A stretch of 64,000 nt of DNA from Polaromonas sp. A23 (GTDB lineage Bacteria; Pseudomonadota; Gammaproteobacteria; Burkholderiales; Burkholderiaceae_C). The DNA lies in contig NZ_MUNO01000037.1 of NCBI RefSeq assembly GCF_002001015.1, positions 124,001 through 188,000 on the forward strand, in the 5' to 3' direction. Each line of letters begins with the position of its first letter. Within the stretch, counting starts at the first letter, position 1. The notes beneath the pieces are model-generated. The model saw only the letters and a list, made by a program, of their open reading frames with translations. It made no database searches and was not told the DNA's origin. A program made the translations under genes and the position numbers. This document shows, one piece after another, positions 50,044 through 58,585 of this stretch.

Positions 50044-50880
50044 TTAGACCGTCAGCAGCATCATGACCAGCGGCAGCACGGGCATGAGCGCATCGACGCG
50101 GTCGAGCACGCCGCCGTGGCCAGGCAGGAGGCCGCTGGAATCCTTCGCGCCCGCGCTGCGCTTGATCAGCGATTCGACAAGGTCACCGACCACACTGAGG
50201 GTGGCCAGGAACACCATGGACAGCAATGTCAGCGCCAGGCCGTGCTGCGCAACCAGGCGGGCATACAAACTTTCTCCGGTCGTGTCCAGCAACAGCCAGA
50301 CAATGCACAACACCAGCACACCGGCCATGCCGCCCCAGACACCTTCCCAGCTCTTGCCGGGGCTGATCGCCGGGGCCAGCTTGCTCTTGCTGAAGCGTCC
50401 GCCCAGTCCCTTGCCGGCAAAATAAGCGCCGATGTCGGCAACCCAGACCACCAGCAGTACCGACAACAGGAACTCGATGCCGATGAAGCGTGCCTGCGCC
50501 ACAGCCAGCCACGCAAGCCAGAGTGCCAGCACGCCGCCGACCAGGCGCACAACCCGCGGAATGCGCGACCACCCTGCCACGCCACCGCGCAGCAGCCAGG
50601 CACCCACCAGCACCCAGGCGGCGCCGGCCAGGCGCCAGAGCAATGGCAGGGTTTGATCGAGCAGGCCCAGGTCCCAGGACATGCCGCACAGCACCACGCA
50701 GACAAAACCGGCCAGCAGCGCGCTGAGCTGGCTGTAACCATTAAGACGAGCCCATTCCCACGCACCGGCTGCAATCAGCACCAAGGCCACCAGGGCGAAT
50801 GGCACCGGGGTGCGATAAAACAGCGCTGGCAGCAGGATGGCCAGCATGACAAGCGCGGTGATGACACGTTGCTTGAGCAT
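50044..50880 (-). CDS. cdsA: Phosphatidate cytidylyltransferase
   Basis: 278 residues with about eight hydrophobic segments. The signature SKSKLAPAISPGKSWEGVWGG...DLVESLIKRSAGAKDSSGLLPGHGGVLDRVDAL is complete, including the metal-binding aspartates. It makes CDP-diacylglycerol for phospholipid synthesis, feeding the Psd pathway. Its ATG overlaps the uppS stop (TGATG). Confidence 0.97.
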   Translation of the reverse strand: MLKQRVITALVMLAILLPALFYRTPVPFALVALVLIAAGAWEWARLNGYSQLSALLAGFVCVVLCGMSWDLGLLDQTLPLLWRLAGAAWVLVGAWLLRGGVAGWSRIPRVVRLVGGVLALWLAWLAVAQARFIGIEFLLSVLLVVWVADIGAYFAGKGLGGRFSKSKLAPAISPGKSWEGVWGGMAGVLVLCIVWLLLDTTGESLYARLVAQHGLALTLLSMVFLATLSVVGDLVESLIKRSAGAKDSSGLLPGHGGVLDRVDALMPVLPLVMMLLTV

Positions 50881-51626
50881 CAGGCAGCCTTCATGGTGGA
50901 GTCTCCGGCGGACTCCGGCGCAAGCTGCGCGGAAGTCTGCCCGAAGCGCCTCTCGCGGCTGCGGTAGACAGCGATGGCTTCATCGAGCGCCGCGTCGTCA
51001 AAATCAGGCCAGAGCTTGTCGGAAAAATGGAATTCGGAGTAAGCGGCTTGCCAGAGCAGGAAGTTGCTGATGCGCAGCTCGCCGCCGGTGCGAATGACGA
51101 GGTCTGGGTCCGGCACATGGGCCAGCGCGAGCGCGCGGTCCAGCGCCATTTCCGTGATTTCCTGGCCTTCAGCAGCGAGCTTGCGTGCCGCCTGGGCGAT
51201 GTCCCATCGGCCGCCATAGTTGAAACACACGTTGAGAACAAGACGCTGATTGCCTTCGGTGGCCTGCTCGGCCTGCGTCAGTCCAGCCCTGAACTTGTCG
51301 GACAGGCGCTGCCTGTCACCGACAAAATGTAGCTGCACGCCATTGGCCTTGAGCGAAGGCACTTCCCGCGCCAGCGACAACCCAAGCAGCTCCATCAGCC
51401 CGGAGACTTCCTCCGGGGGCCGGTTCCAGTTTTCGGAAGAAAACGCAAACACGGTCAGCACACCAATGCCACGCTCCATGCAGGCCTGTACGCACCGGTT
51501 GAGCGCACTCACGCCCTGCTTGTGTCCGGCAATACGCGGCAGGAAGCGGCGCGTTGCCCATCGGCCATTGCCATCCATCACAATGGCAACGTGGTGCGGA
51601 ACAACGGTGGAATTTGTTTTGGCCAT
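50880..51626 (-). CDS. uppS: Undecaprenyl diphosphate synthase
   Basis: 248 residues. HVAIVMDGNGRWA carries the catalytic Asp; AFSSENWNRPPEEV and DLVIRTGGELRISNFLLWQAAYSE are the cis-prenyltransferase blocks. It produces the lipid carrier for peptidoglycan and O-antigen. 27 bp after frr. Confidence 0.97.
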   Translation of the reverse strand: MAKTNSTVVPHHVAIVMDGNGRWATRRFLPRIAGHKQGVSALNRCVQACMERGIGVLTVFAFSSENWNRPPEEVSGLMELLGLSLAREVPSLKANGVQLHFVGDRQRLSDKFRAGLTQAEQATEGNQRLVLNVCFNYGGRWDIAQAARKLAAEGQEITEMALDRALALAHVPDPDLVIRTGGELRISNFLLWQAAYSEFHFSDKLWPDFDDAALDEAIAVYRSRERRFGQTSAQLAPESAGDSTMKAA

Positions 51627-51653
51627 GTCAATAATCAGGCCGTTGCGGCGGGG

Positions 51654-52214
51654 TCAAACTGCCATGATGTCTTGTTCCTTGCCCGCGACCAGTTTGTCGA
51701 CTTCTGCAATGAAACGATCGGTGAACTTCTGAACTTCGTCATGGGCACGGCGCTCATCGTCTTCAGAGGCCAGTTTTTCCTTGACCAGTTTCTTGACGCT
51801 GTCATTGGCATCGCGGCGCAGATTGCGGATGGCGACCTTGGCATGTTCGCCTTCGGAACGGACCACCTTGGTCAGTTCCTTGCGGCGCTCTTCGGTCATG
51901 GCCGGCATGGGCACGCGGATCAGGTCACCCTGGGACGCCGGATTGAGGCCGAGGTCGGAATCACGAATGGCTTTTTCGATCTTGGCACCCATGCCTTTTT
52001 CCCACGGCGCCACACTGATGGTGCGCGCATCAAGCAACGACACGTTGGCCACCTGGCTGATCGGCACCATGGCACCGTAGTAGTCCACCTGCACGGTGTC
52101 CAGCAGGCCGGGGTTGGCACGGCCGGTACGGATTTTCGTCAGCGCATGCTTGAAGGACTCCACCGATTGCTGCATTTTCTGCTCGGCATGGCTTTTGATG
52201 TCGGGAATGCTCAT
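51654..52214 (-). CDS. frr: Ribosome recycling factor
   Basis: 186 residues, normal length. It begins with the three-helix bundle ([29 protein letters not shown]), contains the beta-barrel domain ([18 protein letters not shown]) and ends with the long helix pair ([31 protein letters not shown]). It splits post-termination ribosomes with EF-G. Confidence 0.97.
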   Translation of the reverse strand: MSIPDIKSHAEQKMQQSVESFKHALTKIRTGRANPGLLDTVQVDYYGAMVPISQVANVSLLDARTISVAPWEKGMGAKIEKAIRDSDLGLNPASQGDLIRVPMPAMTEERRKELTKVVRSEGEHAKVAIRNLRRDANDSVKKLVKEKLASEDDERRAHDEVQKFTDRFIAEVDKLVAGKEQDIMAV

Positions 52215-52279
52215 GATGGAAATCTCCGAATAAATCTTTGTTCTGCTAAATCTGGCTGGATCGACACAGCGGTTCGAGC

Positions 52280-52990
52280 TCAGACGTGAACCAGGGTTCC
52301 CTCGTCTTCGCCCTGCACCACGCGCTTAAGCGCGCCGTGCTTGAAAATGCTGAAAATCTTGATCGGCAGCTTCTGGTCACGGCACAGTGCAAACGCGGTG
52401 GCGTCCATCACTTCGAGGTTCTTGCCCATGGCTTCGTCGAAAGTGATGTTGGTGTAACGCGTGGCAGCCGGGTCTTTCTTGGGGTCGGCGCTGTACACGC
52501 CGTCGACCTTGGTGGCCTTGAGCACGATCTCGGCACCGATCTCCGCACCGCGCAGGGCAGCCGCGGTGTCGGTCGTGAAGAATGGATTGCCGGTGCCCGC
52601 GGCAAATATGACGACCTTGCCCTCTTCGAGGTACTGCAGGGCCTTGGGACGGACATAGGGCTCGACAACGCGCTCGATGCCGATTGCCGACATGACACGC
52701 GGCGTCAGGCCCGCCTTGTCCATGGTGTCGCCGAGCGCCAGCGCGTTCATCACGGTGGCCAGCATGCCCATGTAGTCGGCGGTGGCACGGTCCATACCGA
52801 CCGAGCCGCCCGCAACGCCGCGGAAGATGTTGCCTCCGCCGATCACGACAGCCACTTCCACGCCCATGCGGGTGACTTCGGCAATCTCCTCGACCATGCG
52901 CACAATCGTCGCACGGTTGATACCGAAGGCATCGTCTCCCATCAAGGCTTCACCTGAAAGTTTCAACAAGATTCGCTTGTAGGCTGGCAT
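52280..52990 (-). CDS. pyrH: Uridylate kinase
   Basis: 236 residues from ATG 52990, chosen because [15 protein letters not shown] is the usual N-terminus; the frame continues upstream without family residues. [27 protein letters not shown] and [20 protein letters not shown] are amino-acid-kinase blocks. It phosphorylates UMP. It lies between tsf and frr, the classic order. Confidence 0.97.
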   Translation of the reverse strand: MPAYKRILLKLSGEALMGDDAFGINRATIVRMVEEIAEVTRMGVEVAVVIGGGNIFRGVAGGSVGMDRATADYMGMLATVMNALALGDTMDKAGLTPRVMSAIGIERVVEPYVRPKALQYLEEGKVVIFAAGTGNPFFTTDTAAALRGAEIGAEIVLKATKVDGVYSADPKKDPAATRYTNITFDEAMGKNLEVMDATAFALCRDQKLPIKIFSIFKHGALKRVVQGEDEGTLVHV

Positions 52991-53053
52991 GAGGGGAGTT
53001 CCTGTCGTTTTTATCGGCGTAAGTTTAGCGGCCTTTCGGGTCAGCGGGTGCAA

Positions 53054-53968
53054 TCAGGCAGCTTTGGCGGCAGCCACCTGGGCAGCCACTTCAGCAGCAA
53101 AATCGTCGACCTTTTTCTCGATGCCTTCGCCGACGACATACAGCGTGAAAGCCTTCACGGTCGTGCCTTTTTCCTTGAGCATCTGCTCGACGGTCTGCTT
53201 GTCGTTCTTGACGAAAGGCTGGTTGAACAGGGACACCTCCTTGAGGTATTTCTGCACACCGCCTTCAATACGTTTGGCAACAATTTCGGGAGACTGCACG
53301 GGCTTGCCTGCAGCGGTGGCCACAGCGGCGTCTTCTGCCGCCTTGGCGGCTGCCACCGAACGCTCCTTGGCGACCAAATCAGCAGGCACCTGGTCGCTTG
53401 ACAGGGATACCGGCTTCATGGCGGCCACATGCATGGCAACATCCTTGGCAGGCACTTCGTCGCCTTCATACTCGACAACCACACCGATACGCGTGCCGTG
53501 CAGGTAAGAAGCGAGCTTGCCGCCCTCAAAGCGTTTGAAGCGGCGCACGCTCATGTTTTCGCCGATCTTGCCGATCAGGCCCTTGCGCACATCTTCCACT
53601 GTCGGTCCGAAACCGTCCAGGCTCAGCGGCATGGCGCCGATCACGGCCACATCGGCCGGATTGTTCTTGACGATACCCTTGACCACCGCGTCGGTGAAAG
53701 CCAGAAAGCTGTCGTTCTTGGTGACAAAGTCGGTTTCGCAGTTGATCTCGACCAGCGCGCCCACGGCACCTTCGCTGTGGAAGGCGATCACGCCTTCGGC
53801 GGTGATGCGGGAAGCGGCCTTGCCGGCCTTGTTGCCGAGCTTGACGCGCAGGATTTCCTCGGCTTTTTCGAAGTTGCCGTCGGCCTCGGTCAGGGCTTTC
53901 TTGCACTCCATCATCGGTGCGTCGGTTTTTGCGCGCAACTCTGCGACCATGCTTGCTGTGATTGCCAT
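53054..53968 (-). CDS. tsf: Elongation factor Ts
   Basis: 304 residues. The N-terminal UBA-like domain reads [33 protein letters not shown]. The TDFVTKND motif that inserts into EF-Tu is near residue 80. It exchanges nucleotide on EF-Tu. A bidirectional terminator-like hairpin separates it from rpsB. Confidence 0.97.
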   Translation of the reverse strand: MAITASMVAELRAKTDAPMMECKKALTEADGNFEKAEEILRVKLGNKAGKAASRITAEGVIAFHSEGAVGALVEINCETDFVTKNDSFLAFTDAVVKGIVKNNPADVAVIGAMPLSLDGFGPTVEDVRKGLIGKIGENMSVRRFKRFEGGKLASYLHGTRIGVVVEYEGDEVPAKDVAMHVAAMKPVSLSSDQVPADLVAKERSVAAAKAAEDAAVATAAGKPVQSPEIVAKRIEGGVQKYLKEVSLFNQPFVKNDKQTVEQMLKEKGTTVKAFTLYVVGEGIEKKVDDFAAEVAAQVAAAKAA

Positions 53969-54033
53969 CTTCAGTTCTCCGTATGTCGTATTAACTTCAA
54001 TTAAATAGGGTGTGCCTTTTGAACAAGGCTGTG

Positions 54034-54060
54034 AAAAAGGGGCTACGCGAGCCCCTTTTT
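54034..54060 (-). terminator. Hairpin between rpsB and tsf (partial terminator)
   Basis: AAAAAGGGGCT pairs with AGCCCCTTTTT around an ACGCG-type loop, giving an 11-bp symmetrical stem with A/T flanks on both strands. Placed between two genes of one operon, it probably reduces read-through from rpsB into tsf. Confidence 0.8.
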
Positions 54061-54085
54061 CGCGTCAGGCGCAGGGCCGCAACGA

Positions 54086-54838
54086 TCAGGCTGCAGCGTT
54101 TTCCACTTCGACGAATTCGTCGCCGCTTTCGGCCGAAACCATCTTGACCACGTCGTTGACCGCATTGGCGCGGCCTTCGATGATGGCGTCCGCGATGCCG
54201 CGAGCGTACAGCGCCACAGCCTTGGACGAGTCGTCGTTGCCGGGAATGACATAGTCAATGCCGATAGGCGAGTGGTTGGAGTCAACCACTCCGATCAGCG
54301 GGATGCCCAGCTTCTTGGCTTCGAGCACAGCGATTTTGTGGAAACCCACGTCGATCACAAAAATGGCGTCCGGCAGAGCGTTCATGTCCTGGATGCCGCC
54401 GATGTCTTTTTCCAGCTTTTCCATTTCGCGCTTGAAGGTCAGCTGCTCTTTCTTGCTCAGGGTGTCGAGGCCAACTTCCTGCTGGGCCTTCATTTCCTTG
54501 AGGCGCTTGATCGAGGTCTTGACCGTCTTGAAGTTGGTCAACATGCCGCCCAGCCAGCGCTGGTCAACAAAAGGAACGCCGGCGCGCTTGGCTTCAGCGG
54601 AGACCAGTTCGCGGGCCTGGCGCTTGGTGCCCACCATCAGGATGGTGCCGCGGTTGGCGGAGAGCTGCTTGGCGAACTTCATCGCATCCTCGAACATCGG
54701 CAGCGATTTTTCGAGGTTGATGATGTGGATACGGTTGCGATGGCCGAAGATATACGGGGCCATCTTGGGATTCCAGAAGCGGGTTTGGTGACCGAAATGG
54801 ACGCCGGCTTCCAGCATTTCACGCATGCTAATTGACAT
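54086..54838 (-). CDS. rpsB: 30S ribosomal protein S2
   Basis: 250 residues from ATG 54838 ([26 protein letters not shown]). [34 protein letters not shown] and [18 protein letters not shown] are conserved S2 blocks. First gene of the rpsB-tsf-pyrH-frr series, with a leader of about 130 nt where S2 autoregulation usually acts. Confidence 0.97.
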   Translation of the reverse strand: MSISMREMLEAGVHFGHQTRFWNPKMAPYIFGHRNRIHIINLEKSLPMFEDAMKFAKQLSANRGTILMVGTKRQARELVSAEAKRAGVPFVDQRWLGGMLTNFKTVKTSIKRLKEMKAQQEVGLDTLSKKEQLTFKREMEKLEKDIGGIQDMNALPDAIFVIDVGFHKIAVLEAKKLGIPLIGVVDSNHSPIGIDYVIPGNDDSSKAVALYARGIADAIIEGRANAVNDVVKMVSAESGDEFVEVENAAA

Positions 54839-54974
54839 AAGTAACTCCAAAGGTTGTGTCTAAAATCAGCGCTTATCGCCTGCAAACCTTGAAAAAGTTT
54901 CGCGGGCAACACCTTGAATGGCTGATTTGCGATTTATTGCGCGGTGGCGGAATTGCCTTTCGCACAACCCACAG

Positions 54975-54980
54975 AGTATA
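54975..54980 (-). promoter_or_regulatory. Probable extended -10 box of rpsB
   Basis: TGTTATACT on the minus strand includes a good -10 (TATACT), about 135 bp before rpsB. The rest of 54839-55193 holds the rpsB leader, a family-1 repeat and the dadA leader; no other gene is supported. Confidence 0.5.
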
Positions 54981-55077
54981 ACATCCCTGCCAGTCTGCCG
55001 TCCCCAGCCGGAGACCGCCGTACCCTGGCAGGCGGCATTTGCCTCCAGCATGGCAGCCTTACCCTCGACATACCTTC

Positions 55078-55135
55078 GATATAAAAATGATAGCTGTCCG
55101 CGCCCGACTGACGAGGGCTGCAGACCAAACCGACC
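55078..55135 (+). repeat. Family-1 two-hairpin repeat, copy 10 (upstream of dadA)
   Basis: Reads GATATAAAAATGATAGCTG, TCCGCGCCCGACTGACGAGG, GCTGCAGACC. It lies between divergent rpsB and dadA. Confidence 0.8.
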
Positions 55136-55193
55136 CTCTATCCATGAATTACCCCCTCTCCGCTTCTCACCCTGACCCACGGCGGGTCGCCTC

Positions 55194-56465
55194 ATGAGAG
55201 TTGCGGTCATCGGCGCCGGCATCATCGGCATCACCACCGCCTGGGAACTTGTCCAGGACGGCCACGAGGTCACCGTGTTCGAACGGCGCGGCGCGGCCGC
55301 CGAAGAAAGCAGTTTTGCCAACGCCGGGGTGGTGGCTCCTGGCTACGTCACGCCCTGGGCTGCACCGGGCATGCCGGGCAAGGTGCTGCGCCACCTGCTG
55401 GGCCGCCATGCACCGGTCCGGCTCAGCCTACCCCTGTCCGGTAGTGAACTTGCGTGGATGTGGAAGTGGTGGCGCGCCTGCAAGCTGGAAACCTACCTGG
55501 CCAACCGGTCCCGGATGCAGCGTCTGGCCTTTTACAGCCGCGCACGCCTGCACCAGCTCACCGCGGAATTGGAGCTTGAATACGACCGCAGCCCCGGTTA
55601 CATGGTGCTGTTGCGCGCCGAACAGGACGCCCAACTGGTCGAACCCGGCCTGCAGGTGCTGCGTGAGGCCGGCGTGGCTTTCCGGCAAATCGGCTCCGAC
55701 GAAGCGCGCCGGATAGAACCGGCCCTGAATCCGGACACCGCCCTGCTGGGCGCCATTCACCTGCCCGAAGACGAGGTGGCCAATTGCCGCCAGTTCGCCC
55801 TGCTGCTCAAAACCGAAGCCCAGCGCCTGGGCGTCAAATTCGAGTTCAATACGACCGTGGCCCATATAGATCGGGCGCAACCAGCTACTTTTTTTATAGC
55901 AGGCGAAACTGCGCCGAGGAGCTTTGACGCGGTGGTGCTTTGCGCCGGGCTGGACTCGGCGACACTGCTCAGACCCTTGGGCATCAAAATTCCGATGGCG
56001 GCGGTGTATGGCTACTCCGTGAGCGCCTCCGTCCGTGAGCCGCTAAACGCGCCGCGCAGCGCGTTGATGGACGAGCGCTACAAGGTTGCCATCTCGCGCA
56101 TGGGCAACCGCGTGCGAGTGGCCGGCAGCGCCGAGATCGGCGGCGCACCGGACAAAAAACGCGCCGCATCCCTCCAGACGCTGTACAAGGTGCTGCAGGA
56201 CTGGTTCCCCGGGGCCGCCCATACCTCCAATGCGGCCGCCCATGTGCAGGAATGGAAAGGCGCCCGGCCCATGCTGGCAGACGGCCCGCCCATACTGGGC
56301 GCCAGCGGCCTGCCCGGCCTGTGGCTCAACCTCGGCCATGGTTCCAGCGGCTGGGCACTCAGCTGCGGCAGCGCGCTGGCCGTGGCAGATCTGATGGCAG
56401 GTAAAACGCCGGACATCGACATGGAAGGGCTGGACCTGAGCCGGCTCAAGGCATCAGGCAACTGA
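55194..56465 (+). CDS. dadA: D-amino-acid dehydrogenase (DadA-like)
   Basis: 423 residues from ATG 55194. The FAD motif VAVIGAGIIGITTAWELVQDGHEVTVFE is at the start; SFANAGVVAPGYVTPWAAPG and the C-terminal LWLNLGHGSSGWALSCGSA are typical of DadA/DAO proteins. It oxidises D-amino acids to keto acids at the membrane, passing electrons to quinone. A degenerate family-1 repeat encodes QPATFFIAGETAPRS. The start overlaps a possible 17-codon upstream frame. 18 bp before nnrD. Confidence 0.93.
   Translation: MRVAVIGAGIIGITTAWELVQDGHEVTVFERRGAAAEESSFANAGVVAPGYVTPWAAPGMPGKVLRHLLGRHAPVRLSLPLSGSELAWMWKWWRACKLETYLANRSRMQRLAFYSRARLHQLTAELELEYDRSPGYMVLLRAEQDAQLVEPGLQVLREAGVAFRQIGSDEARRIEPALNPDTALLGAIHLPEDEVANCRQFALLLKTEAQRLGVKFEFNTTVAHIDRAQPATFFIAGETAPRSFDAVVLCAGLDSATLLRPLGIKIPMAAVYGYSVSASVREPLNAPRSALMDERYKVAISRMGNRVRVAGSAEIGGAPDKKRAASLQTLYKVLQDWFPGAAHTSNAAAHVQEWKGARPMLADGPPILGASGLPGLWLNLGHGSSGWALSCGSALAVADLMAGKTPDIDMEGLDLSRLKASGN
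55884..55935 (+). repeat. Family-1 two-hairpin repeat, copy 11 (in dadA, degenerate)
   Basis: Reads GCTACTTTTTTTATAGCAGG, then CGAAACTGCGCCGAGGAGCT. The first hairpin is clear and the second half degenerate. Sense orientation, in frame. Confidence 0.55.
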
Positions 56466-56483
56466 AGCGCCCACAATCAAGGC

Positions 56484-58052
56484 ATGCAAGCCATCTCCAG
56501 CACCCTCAGCCTGCCGCTTCATGGCGTGGCGGCGACCCGCCTGCTGGAGCAGCAGGCAGCCGCCGGCCTTGCACCGCACACCCTGATGCAGCGCGCTGGG
56601 CTGGCAAGTGCTCGCCTGAGTCTGGCACTGGCGCCACATGCGCAGCACATCTGGGTCGCCTGCGGGCCGGGCAACAACGGTGGCGACGGCCTGGAAGCGG
56701 CCATGCATCTGCACCAGTGGGGTAAAAACGTGACCGTGACTTGGCTGGGCGCGCAGAACCAGGCAAAAGTACCGGCCGATGCGCTGGCCTCGCTGGTGCG
56801 GGCACGCGCGGCCGGTGTCCCCTTTGCAAAAACGCCGCCCGGCTTCGACTTCGCGATTGACGCCCTGCTCGGCATAGGCGCCGCACCCCGTCCGCCCCAC
56901 GCCGCAGGCCAGGCCGATTTGCTCGGCGAGTGGCTGGCCCTGCTGCGCACCACCGGCCAACCCGTTCTGGCGCTGGATATTCCGAGTGGGCTGGACGCCG
57001 GCACCGGATTCGATCTTGCTACCAAATCGATAGCTGACTGCGCCCGTACAAAAAGGGCTGGAAGCCGATTTACCTTGACATTCCTGACGTTGAAGCCAGG
57101 CCTGTTCACCGCCGCTGGCCGCGACCTGGCCGGACAGGTCTGGTGGGACGACCTCGGCGTCGCGCCAGTGCTCGCCGCGTCGCCTGACGCTTGGCTGCTG
57201 GGCGAGGACCGCGCGGGCAGCCATAGCCGGGCCCACGCGGCACATGCCAGCCACAAGGGCAGCTTTGGAGATGTCGCCATCGTCGGCGGGCAGTCCGGCG
57301 CAGACGGGACAACCCACATGAGCGGCGCCGCCCTGCTGGCCGGCCGTGCCGCCCTGCATGCGGGCGCCGGCCGGGTGTTCGTGGCCCTGCTCGGCCAGGC
57401 CGCCATCAGGGTGGACCCACAACAGCCCGAGTTGATGTTTCGCAGCCCGGCTGCGCTGGACCTGAAAACCCTGGTGGTGGTTTGCGGCTGCGGCGGCGGC
57501 GAGGCGGTGGCAGGCGTTCTGCCCCGACTGCTCTCAAGTGCCACCACCATCGTGCTGGACGCCGACGCGCTCAACGCCATCGCCCGGGACACGCAGCTGC
57601 AAACACAACTCCAGGCACGCCATGGCCGCGCTTACCGCACGGTGCTGACACCTCATCCACTGGAAGCCGCGCGCCTGATGGGCAGCAGCGTCGCCACGGT
57701 GCAGGCCGACCGCCTAACGGCCGCACGGCAACTGGCTGAGGCATTCGGCTGCGTGGTGGTGCTCAAGGGCTCGGGCACGGTGATCGCCGCCCCCGGCGAA
57801 ACCCCGGTCATCAACCCCACGGGCAATGCACGCTTGGCCACGGCAGGCACCGGCGATGTGCTGGCAGGCATGGTCGGCGCCCTGCTGGCTGGCGGCCATA
57901 GCGCCTTCGACGCTGCGTGCAGCGCCGTTTTTCAGCATGGTCAGCTGGCCGACGAATGGCCGGCCCGCCACCCCGGGCAGGCGCTGACCGCGTCCCTGCT
58001 AGCCCAGAATCATCAGGCCGATCTGCAGGAGGAGCAGCAGCACCAGCGCTGA
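56484..58052 (+). CDS. nnrD: Bifunctional NAD(P)H-hydrate epimerase/dehydratase
   Basis: 522 residues. The N-terminal YjeF epimerase domain (about 1-210) has CGPGNNGGDGLEAA and DALLGIG. The C-terminal ribokinase-like dehydratase domain (about 245-510) has HKGSFGDVAIVGG, LDADALNAIA and the NPTGNARLATAGTGDVLAGMVGALLAGG anion hole. It repairs hydrated NAD(P)H. A family-1 repeat encodes ATKSIADCARTKRAGSRF in the N-terminal domain. Its last 54 bases overlap the convergent yggT-like gene. Confidence 0.95.
   Translation: MQAISSTLSLPLHGVAATRLLEQQAAAGLAPHTLMQRAGLASARLSLALAPHAQHIWVACGPGNNGGDGLEAAMHLHQWGKNVTVTWLGAQNQAKVPADALASLVRARAAGVPFAKTPPGFDFAIDALLGIGAAPRPPHAAGQADLLGEWLALLRTTGQPVLALDIPSGLDAGTGFDLATKSIADCARTKRAGSRFTLTFLTLKPGLFTAAGRDLAGQVWWDDLGVAPVLAASPDAWLLGEDRAGSHSRAHAAHASHKGSFGDVAIVGGQSGADGTTHMSGAALLAGRAALHAGAGRVFVALLGQAAIRVDPQQPELMFRSPAALDLKTLVVVCGCGGGEAVAGVLPRLLSSATTIVLDADALNAIARDTQLQTQLQARHGRAYRTVLTPHPLEAARLMGSSVATVQADRLTAARQLAEAFGCVVVLKGSGTVIAAPGETPVINPTGNARLATAGTGDVLAGMVGALLAGGHSAFDAACSAVFQHGQLADEWPARHPGQALTASLLAQNHQADLQEEQQHQR
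57018..57075 (+). repeat. Family-1 two-hairpin repeat, copy 12 (in nnrD)
   Basis: Reads GCTACCAAATCGATAGCTG, ACTGCGCCCGTACAAAAAGG, GCTGGAAGCC, GATTTACC. Sense orientation and in frame; one of the best matches to the consensus. Confidence 0.88.
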
Positions 58053-58547
58053 CAGGTCCAGCCCACCGACGATCGGAACAATGCGGCGCAGCGGCGCCAG
58101 CAGGGGCTCGGTCAGACGCCCCAGCAGGCCGTACATGGGTGAGCCCGGCTGCAGCCAGGAAATGATGGCGTACACCAGCACCACGACAAAGGCCAATTGC
58201 AGCGCCACGCGCACCAGCATCTTGAGCGCCGCCAGCAACAGCGCGGGCACCATGGCCGCAGTCAGGTTCAGCAAGGCGCCAACAAGAGCCGCCCAGAGCA
58301 GCGCGTACACCAGTGCCAGCAGCAGCGCAGCCAGCAGGCTGGCCCAGTCCACGCGTGATTGCGCCAGCGCCTTGGGCAAAACGCGGCGCAAAGGTTTGAC
58401 CAGCCAGTCGGTCACGGCCATCACGAAATAGCCCGGCTGCGCACTCATGTTGATGCGCAGGCGGTTCATCCAGGCGCGCAGTAGCGCGGCCCCGATCAGC
58501 ACGAAAAACAGGGTTTCCAGCAGGAAGGACAGGATGCGGATCAGCAT
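57999..58547 (-). CDS. YggT family membrane protein
   Basis: 182 residues with two YGGT repeats, each having hydrophobic segments followed by a conserved arginine/proline region (YFVMAVTDWLVKPLRRVLP and YAIISWLQPGSPMYGLLGRLTEPLLAPLRRIVP). Family members are linked to cell division and osmotic tolerance in other bacteria; the role here is unproven. Its end overlaps nnrD on the other strand by 54 bases. Confidence 0.9.
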   Translation of the reverse strand: MLIRILSFLLETLFFVLIGAALLRAWMNRLRINMSAQPGYFVMAVTDWLVKPLRRVLPKALAQSRVDWASLLAALLLALVYALLWAALVGALLNLTAAMVPALLLAALKMLVRVALQLAFVVVLVYAIISWLQPGSPMYGLLGRLTEPLLAPLRRIVPIVGGLDLSALVLLLLLQIGLMILG

Positions 58548-58585
58548 GTTGTTTCAGTCCCGGGTTTTAGAGGCGTCACTGATGT

